NCBI GenBank assembly: GCA_022457155.1
Contig: JAJGOT010000239.1
Location: 150,001 to 214,000 of the forward strand
DNA from: Cladopsammia gracilis
Lineage: Eukaryota; Cnidaria; Anthozoa; Scleractinia; Dendrophylliidae
DNA length: 64,000 nucleotides
Reading direction: 5' to 3'
The translations under genes were made by a program, and so were the position numbers. This document shows, piece by piece, positions 58,034 through 64,000 of this stretch; the stretch's first letter is position 1; every line of letters starts with the position of its first letter. The notes under the pieces are model-generated. The model was not told where the DNA came from, did not search any database, and worked only from the letters and a program-made list of their open reading frames with translations.

Positions 58034-58106
<73 letters not shown>
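58034..58106. repeat. (AT)n microsatellite
   Basis: About 36 TA units bounding the right side of the Penelope composite and the left side of the hairpin repeat at 58107. Confidence 0.95.
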
Positions 58107-58107
<1 letters not shown>

Positions 58108-58447
58108 AGCTGAATTTTTGAAAAGGTGGTCAACGAAAATTACAGCAATTTCAGTAAAACTAGCCCAAAAAAGGGTTTTTATGACCCCAATCAGCCCGAA
58201 AATCACAGAGAAGAGAGAGAAGATGGGAAAGGTTGCGTGGGGCGAGAGAAGAAAAGACTCTGTAATTTTCGGGCTGATTGGGGTCATAAAAACCCTCGTT
58301 TGGGCTATTTGTAGTGAAATTGCTGTAATTTTCGTGGACCCCCTTTTCAAAAATCCAGGTATATATCTCGATAGATTGACGACAACGATTGGAAAAAGTG
58401 CCAAAAAGCCATTTTCAGCCAAAGTCGGCACTTTCTGGAACACTCCA
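58107..58447. repeat. hairpin repeat H followed by unit X (copy 1)
   Basis: H (58107-58360) is a foldback: AAAATTACAGCAATTTCA, then GACCCCAATCAGCCCGAAAA, pair with TTTTCGGGCTGATTGGGGTC and TGAAATTGCTGTAATTTTCG around a purine-rich loop. X (58371-58447) reads GACGACAACGATTGGAAAAA to GGAACACTCCACAG. In the second copy the order is X then H. A short poly-C run (58480-58491) follows. Confidence 0.88.
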
Positions 58448-58613
58448 CAGCTTGAAATTATCTTAAAAGCAACAAACGACCCCCCCCCCCCCCAGCCCCT
58501 CCCTTCGTTACTTCCCATGATTCTCTACTATGACAGACTCAAACGTTTCGAAGCCAGTGCGCGCGCTAGAAATCAGTGGCTTACTTTGTCGGTTATTTTC
58601 AGTAGATTTCCTT

Positions 58614-59296
58614 CTCAAGCATGTTAAGGCATGGCTCGTCCCTTGGTGTAGACCCCCCGCGAAGTAAATTCTTTTTTCCTTTGGAAGTAATGCATTTTAG
58701 CCCCAAGAATCACCAAAAGTATACAACAAACTGGATTTAGCGTCTTTAAATAACTTAATGTTTGATTATTCTGGTCACGTGTCTGATGACGTCATAATTT
58801 GGACAAAAAGGAAACTTCAAATGGGGTAAGGATGGTTAACTTTAGCCAAGAGAAAATCATAAGCAATTGTTTGCCTCAATGCATAAATACTATCCCTGCC
58901 CGGAATGGACAATTTTTGTATTTTATTAACAAGATATTAGGAGACAAAATATGTCACGTGACCTCTTTTACGAAATAACTCTTTAACTGTAAATCATAGT
59001 CAACCATTCCGGCCAGATTCATATAGGGGAGAAGCATACAAATACGTTAACGGTTCAATTTATATCCATTATATGCCATCTCGGCACCCCATTTTCAATT
59101 TTCTTTTTGTGTAGGAAAACAATCATAACAGGTCACGTGATGCAAATATGCAACATTTAAAGTAAACAATGGTTCAAGGTTAACAAGTTTTATCCTGCTG
59201 CTAAGTTCGAGCCTGTTCAGGTGAATCACTTTACAGTTATGATAGTTTTCAGGTTTTATGCAAATTAGGCTCTGAGCCATGCCTTAACATGCTTGA
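58614..59296. mobile_element. 683-bp foldback-ended element, copy 2
   Basis: Same family and orientation as 25445-26129, with ends CTCAAGCATGTTAAGGCATG and the reverse complement. The internal sequence is alike throughout, roughly 90% by eye (for example ATGTCACGTGACCTCTTTTA in both). Intronic here. Confidence 0.82.
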
Positions 59297-60736
59297 GTTT
59301 TGGCCGCCTTGAACAAAGTTTTCCCGAGGACATCATTAAGTCCCGTGAGGGAAAGAAAGCTGGCGATTGGCACAGTCTGTCCTCGTCCTGATATCTTACT
59401 GTATTTCGTCTCTTTTGAGGCTAGACGGGTTCCACTTTTGATCTCGGGCCGAGACGAAAAGGTTACGGATATTGGCGCTTTGTTCTTGGCGGTAACAAGT
59501 CTCTGGCCTGAAAAAGGAGCTTCTACGGGTCATATCTATTAGACAGCAGCCGAATTGTTGGTGAATTTTGACCCAGCCACAGACTTAGTAAAAATTTGTT
59601 TTGAAGGCAAGAGAATGTGTTCCCCTGTCAAATGCGAGTCTACATCCGGGAACTCGAATAAAATTACTGCCAAGACAAATGTTTGTGGATGTTTACTTGC
59701 CAAGAGCGTGAGTTTTTTCGAGTTATTTGATGATATTTTGCTTGTGAGAATCATGGAAAAAGTATCGGTAGTTTCCCGGAAGCCTTTTTACTGCTGCAAA
59801 GGAATTTCATTGTGTGATTTCCGGCTTGGTCGAGTTGTTGTTGACAAATGCTGATCAGCTGTCAGTGACAGGTATGTCGATTCATCTGTTTAGTATATTC
59901 CGTGCAAGGCATAAAACAGCTTCTTCTGTGTTTAGTTAAAGCAATAGTGCCTTAGATAGCCCATTCTGGGTTCTAGATTTATCTGCGGCGAACGTTTGCT
60001 ATAAACCGTATCGTTTGACCTGCTAAAAGGTTAATAAGACTTAAGTGCTTTGGTTGTTAATTTCGAATTCATTGCAAAGCTTTGTCACTTTTGCCGAGAG
60101 CAACTTGTCGTGAACTGTCAGCAATTAGGATGCCATTTTCAGCCTAACTAGATTCTTTTAAATGCTTTTCATTCGCCTTAAGTGTGAAATTGTTAAAACG
60201 TACTTGAAATTTCTAGAGCCTTGCTTTAACAAATTCAATCAGATAATAATATGCATGTGTGACACAAATTCAAATATTTGTGGCCCCTGTCTCAATATAA
60301 TGCTAGCAAAATGCCTTGAACCAGCCTTATTGTCATTATTTTAGTTCTTTTAGAAACATGTTTGGCGTATACGAGACTGTTAACCTTCATGAGATTTTTG
60401 CTTTTTGTGGCCAGTACAATTTATTTTATATCTTTGTGAAAAGTTGTCTTGTTTGCATTGAATTTCTTACTTCTGAGGTGCACATAGAAATGTCACATTT
60501 TTTTACTCTAATTTAGTCGCTTTCAGATACATTCAGGGCACAGCTGAACTAAAGAAAATTTAACACAGTTAAAACAGCATCTTTCAACTAGTAGCTTATA
60601 AGAAATGACCGTATGCTAATAGATGGATAGTGTTTATGTCAAGTCGATTGAGGGCTTTCCCTTCTAATAATGAGCATGCCAATTCATCGTTCGCCGGCGA
60701 ATGATAAATCAAGGGAAAAGAGTAAAACGGTTAATG
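59297..60736. other. intron sequence with unassigned open frames
   Basis: The plus-strand frames 59300-59542 and 59555-59854 are fairly long and not low-complexity, but no domain is recognised and neither has a clear ATG start. They lie antisense within the large intron of the PAN-discoidin gene. They may be an unrecognised element or non-coding. Confidence 0.35.
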
Positions 60737-61080
60737 AATTGGCGACAATGATCAGGAAAAGTACCAAAAAGCAATCTCCGGCCAAAGTCAGCGCTTTCTG
60801 GAACACTCCACAGCATTTGCTTGAAATATCTAGCTGAATTTTTGAAAAGGTGGTCAACGAAAATTACAGCAATTTCAGTAAAACTAGCCCAAAAAAGGGT
60901 TTTTATGACCCCAATCAGCCCGAAAATCACAGAGAAGAGAGAGAAGATGGGAAAGGTTGCGTGGGGCGAGAGAAGAAAAGACTCTGTAATTTTCGGGCTG
61001 ATTGGGGTCATAAAAACCCTTGTTTGGGCTATTTGTAGTGAAATTGCTGTAATTTTCGTGGACCCCCTTTTCAAAAATCC

Positions 61081-61083
<3 letters not shown>
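60737..61083. repeat. unit X followed by hairpin repeat H (copy 2)
   Basis: X (60742-60812) and H (60830-61083) recur in the order opposite to copy 1, both in the same orientation as there. H is nearly identical to 58107-58360. H runs directly into an (AT)n array. Confidence 0.88.
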
Positions 61084-61144
<61 letters not shown>

Positions 61145-61182
61145 TAGTATATATATATATACTAGTATATATATATATACTA

Positions 61183-61216
<34 letters not shown>

Positions 61217-61217
61217 T
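61083..61217. repeat. compound (AT)n array with ACTAGT interruptions
   Basis: Pure TA runs broken by ACTAGT at 61142, 61162, 61180 and 61215. The first three spacings are about 18-20 bp, so the array has a second-order period before the last long TA run. Confidence 0.92.
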
Positions 61218-62215
61218 AGTAAAGTGCGATCTTGTAAATATATATATAAAACAACTGTTTTTGCAATCTAAAAGTGATCAGGTATGATATAAATCTTATT
61301 TAAAGTAATATTTGTTGATGTGACGCATATATTTTGCATTTAAAGGTTTTACTCATTTTGCCAGCATTCAATCGCCAAAACTAGCTCAAATGCTACAGGC
61401 TTTCCACTTAAAGCCGCCAATATACAGCCGAGTATGTAGGGGAAATATCCAGGTAATTTAGGGCCTATTTACACGGAGGGTGATCGGGTTAACTTAACTC
61501 ACAAAGCTAGCCCGCCTCAACATGAAATATTTTAAAACATGTTACCGGATTACTGCAGCAAATGCCAACTGACAACCATCGTCCAAGCGGTGTGGAATCA
61601 TTATTTTTCCTTTCATCAGTTTTCCTCGGGGAAAAAAGTTGACGTGACTAAAATACAACACGCGCTGAATTTATTTCTGGCTGACTAAGCCGTAGGGAGT
61701 TGACATGCAGTATGTCTCAGTCGAGACCGTTTTATAGCGAGGGGAGCGTGAACGAGTCTGTATAAGCAGACCGGGAAACAGTCGCATGATCATGAATAAC
61801 AACACGGACAAAACTGCTATCGTTTCAGGCAAATAACATGCCAAATGCATATTGAACAGTGTTCCTCGATAAATCTGAGATTCAGCAAAACCTTTGTGTC
61901 ACATCACAATGAAAATTATTATGTTACAAACTCAAGACCTTTCATTATAGTTCTAAAGGAGGGTTGGTAGTCCATGGGCAATTTTGTGGTAGTCCATGGG
62001 CAATGTTACGACAGCTGTGGCCCTTTTTAACGAGGGATTATCAGGTGGTAACCTGATATCTCTCGTTAAACGTTATTAAAGGGTAACTGTCCCGCCAAAA
62101 TTACAAAATGTCGCTTACCGTACTGTATTTCCATATTATATAGCTTAAATAAAACCCAATATACAACTTGGATAAAATGATTCTATAGAGTAAAACAGAA
62201 GCAGTAGTTTGGAGA
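61218..62215. other. intron, no gene; one hairpin and one short direct repeat
   Basis: TTGTGGTAGTCCATGGGCAA is part of a 20-bp direct repeat (61968-62004). TAACGAGGGATTATCAGG and CCTGATATCTCTCGTTA (62029-62069) form a hairpin. Nothing coding is supported. Confidence 0.5.
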
Positions 62216-62226
62216 TAAAGTGCAGG

Positions 62227-62326
62227 ATTGCAAGGTATTGCAAGGTATTGCAAGGTATTGCAAGGTATTGCAAGGTATTGCAAGGTATTGCAAGGTATTG
62301 CAAGATATTGCAAGGTATTGCAAGGT
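62227..62326. repeat. 10-bp minisatellite (CAAGGTATTG)n
   Basis: About ten direct copies of CAAGGTATTG with one variant (CAAGATATTG). Because 10 is not a multiple of 3, all three minus frames read the same peptide period (LQYLAIPCNT), producing three overlapping spurious ORFs. Confidence 0.95.
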
Positions 62327-62582
62327 TAGAAGTGGATAACACTTCATCTCATCAAATTTGATTTCGCGACAGGCGATTAAGAAATCAAACTTGTCATTCT
62401 TGTGGAATTGTGACATTTTTATCCATTGTTTTGTCTCTTTATTTCATATTAATTAGCGTTCATCACTTTTGGCGATTTTTCTTTCTATTTGAAGATAATG
62501 AAGAACTCTAAATAAATTAAAGAATAAACTTTTGTAATCAATTGTAATGCTCGGTACGATGAAAGGAGAATTGAATTAGATT

Positions 62583-62770
62583 AGATCGATTAGATAAGAT
62601 AAAGTTAGAAAAGATTAGAATAGATTGGATTAGATTAGATTGCATTAGATTAGATTAGATTAGATTAGATTTGATTAGATTAGATTAGATTAGATTAGAT
62701 TAGATTGGATTGGATTGCATTGCATTAGATTGGATTGGATTGGATAAGATTAGATTGAAATAGATTAAAT
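62583..62770. repeat. 5-bp satellite (GATTA)n, degenerate
   Basis: GATTA units with GATTG, GCATT and GATAA variants. The central block 62640-62705 is the purest. It is not the TTAGGG telomere repeat. Confidence 0.92.
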
Positions 62771-63639
62771 TAATAGACCGTTAAATCCCGATTATAGGAA
62801 CTCCACACTTTTTCTCTATTTCCTATACAAAATACCGAAAAATGTCAAGTATGAAACTAGTAGAAGGAATGTGGGATATGTAATTTGTTATGGACTAGAC
62901 CATGCAGTCATATGTTTTGGGAAAAATGCGAGTTCAATTGAATGGATGTAAAATCAAAGGCTCCTATGAGCCAACTCGTGAATACGTAAAGCTCTAAAGA
63001 AAATGTTTTGCACACCTTCGGTCCCAACCCTCTCCTAGGCGATCTGCGTCACCGATCTCTCGCTTCCTTCGTCCAGTTCCCCACCTTCCCCTCCCTCTAA
63101 CACCGTCCCGATGGGTAAGACAACCGGCCATTACATATCATGGGTTCAATGTTTACAGCTGATTGAACGATCGAGTGATCGAGTGAAGTTTCTACCCAAA
63201 TGTTATAACTCGTTCGCGTTCACTAGTCATAATAGAAAGCTTAAGCAATGACGACGGCAAGACCGAGGAAAGCGTCACTTGAAAAAAGGATTCGTGCTAT
63301 TTTAAACTACTTTTCAGCTGTTCCAATTTGTTTAGTTTGACTAATGTGACTGGATTGTCCAGGGACTGAATTTGTAGAGAAGGCTGTTAATTTGAAATCG
63401 AAAAAGGAAAATTAACTGCCGTGTGTTCACGTTCTCCGCAAAACCTATTATTTGATCATTCGACGTTGTTGTTTTGCAAGGAACGACAAAGAAGTGTACT
63501 AAAATGTAAAACGCACCTGCAGAAACATGTTTTCGCTTATTAAACCTATTGTTTTGTGCCGTTGTCGCTGCCTTCACCGTCGTGGTTGTTTAAGTTTCCT
63601 GATGGCTCTTTAACTTATTTTTGAAAACGACTCACGTAT
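62771..63639. other. intron, nothing recognised
   Basis: No protein-like frame, repeat pair or RNA gene was recognised. A pyrimidine-rich patch lies at 63030-63110. Confidence 0.45.
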
Positions 63640-63686
63640 TTATTTGTTTATTTATTTATTTATTTATTTTTGTTGTTGTTGTTGTT
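63640..63686. repeat. (TTTA)n(GTT)n microsatellite beside a splice donor
   Basis: TTTA repeats from about 63640 to 63668, then (GTT)5. It lies 10-50 bp inside the intron that follows the PAN exon. Confidence 0.9.
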
Positions 63687-63697
63687 AATTAATTTAC

Positions 63698-64000
63698 CTC
63701 TTTTCCTAAGTCGCTGGTAATAGTATCTATCCGAATCAGATGAAACATCTTCAGGTCTGGCTTCCTTGGTTCGGTTGCTCAACTCGCATGTGTTTTGAGA
63801 AATTACGTAATTGAAGCTTTGACATCTGACGTCATGGTCACATGCCTGTATACATTCAGTCGCAAGTGCAGACCTTATTTTCTTAAATATGTGTCTTTGT
63901 AGCATTATACCAAATATGGAGTATCCGTTATCACACTGCTGATTGGCTGCTTCACAAAACACGTGATACATCACGAGCACAGCTGCGATATGGAAACGTG
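63698..64000 (-). CDS. PAN-discoidin gene, signal peptide and PAN/apple exon (partial)
   Basis: The frame is open from the window edge to donor AGAG|GTAAAT (left edge 63698), ending in phase 1, which matches exon 55350-55499. It reads FHIAAVLVMYHVFCEA (hydrophobic, signal-peptide-like; the start Met is just beyond the window), then NQQCDNG, FKKIRSALATECIQACDHD, CQSFNYVISQNTCELSN and a basic RLRKRG. C-x-C-C-x-SFNY...CxL is the PAN/apple signature. The exon joins a fibrinogen-like module and an F5/8C domain into a secreted or extracellular protein of about 290 residues. This architecture is frequent in cnidarians, with relatives in coral skeletal matrix; the exact role is unknown. Confidence 0.87.

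Noticed and set aside
59300..59854. Two plus-strand frames as genes
   Set aside because: No recognisable domain, no convincing ATG or splice context; listed only as unassigned intron sequence.
62227..62326. Regular short repeats that could suggest a CRISPR array, or three overlapping repetitive ORFs
   Set aside because: The 10-bp units have no spacers, and the ORFs in all frames come from the 10-bp period. It is a minisatellite.
62583..62770. (GATTA)n as a telomere-like repeat
   Set aside because: The unit lacks GGG and does not match TTAGGG or TTAGG; it is internal and degenerate.

Overview
This is animal nuclear DNA, most likely from an anthozoan cnidarian (a stony coral or close relative). 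The evidence is short exons with GT-AG borders and matching reading phases, a secreted protein combining PAN/apple, a fibrinogen-like stub and a discoidin domain (an architecture common in cnidarians), a CR1/L2-type LINE, Penelope-like elements with hammerhead-like motifs, a tRNA-derived SINE, many foldback elements, and long (AT)n, (ATT)n and poly-C tracts. The species call is inference. No rRNA, functional tRNA, CRISPR or bacterial operon was seen.

Layout. 1-4.37 kb: intergenic DNA and a frameshifted CR1/L2-like LINE abutting an oppositely oriented LINE scrap. 4.37-22.76 kb: a large tandem duplication (copy A 4366-12795, copy B 12796-22757). Both copies are AT-rich and without a convincing gene. 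They differ by later insertions and deletions: a Tigger-like element with a nested MITE in A, a Penelope-like fragment with a 13-bp target-site duplication in B, and a 2.7-kb block in B that includes a truncated THAP-domain transposase. 22.76-25.4 kb: two nested minus-strand LINE tails and (ATT)n arrays. 25.4-27.3 kb: an intact single-exon rhodopsin-like GPCR (minus) with a 685-bp foldback element just past its stop codon. 27.3-35.2 kb: intergenic, with MITEs and an inverted pair of SINEs.

35.3-47.1 kb: a minus-strand gene encoding PDZ domains. Its start exon and the three exons of the first PDZ join in phase; a second partial PDZ exon and weaker linker exons follow. 48.76-64.0 kb: a second minus-strand gene, entering at the right edge inside its signal peptide. 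It encodes PAN, then a SCKEI...YCNMET fibrinogen-like module, then a split F5/8 type C domain ending in a stop at 48761. Its large introns hold a second tandem duplication (51.3-53.7 kb) with a TTAA-bounded piggyBac-type insertion in one copy only, a head-to-head pair of truncated Penelope GIY-YIG endonucleases with hammerhead-like cores bounded by (AT)n arrays (56.0-58.1 kb), a second copy of the foldback element found beside the GPCR, and decamer and pentamer minisatellites.

The host genes (GPCR, PDZ scaffold, PAN-discoidin protein) are all on the minus strand but show no sign of acting together. The PDZ protein is probably an intracellular scaffold, and the PAN-discoidin protein is probably secreted. 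The most informative structures are the two tandem duplications, which give natural filled/empty site comparisons for several transposons.
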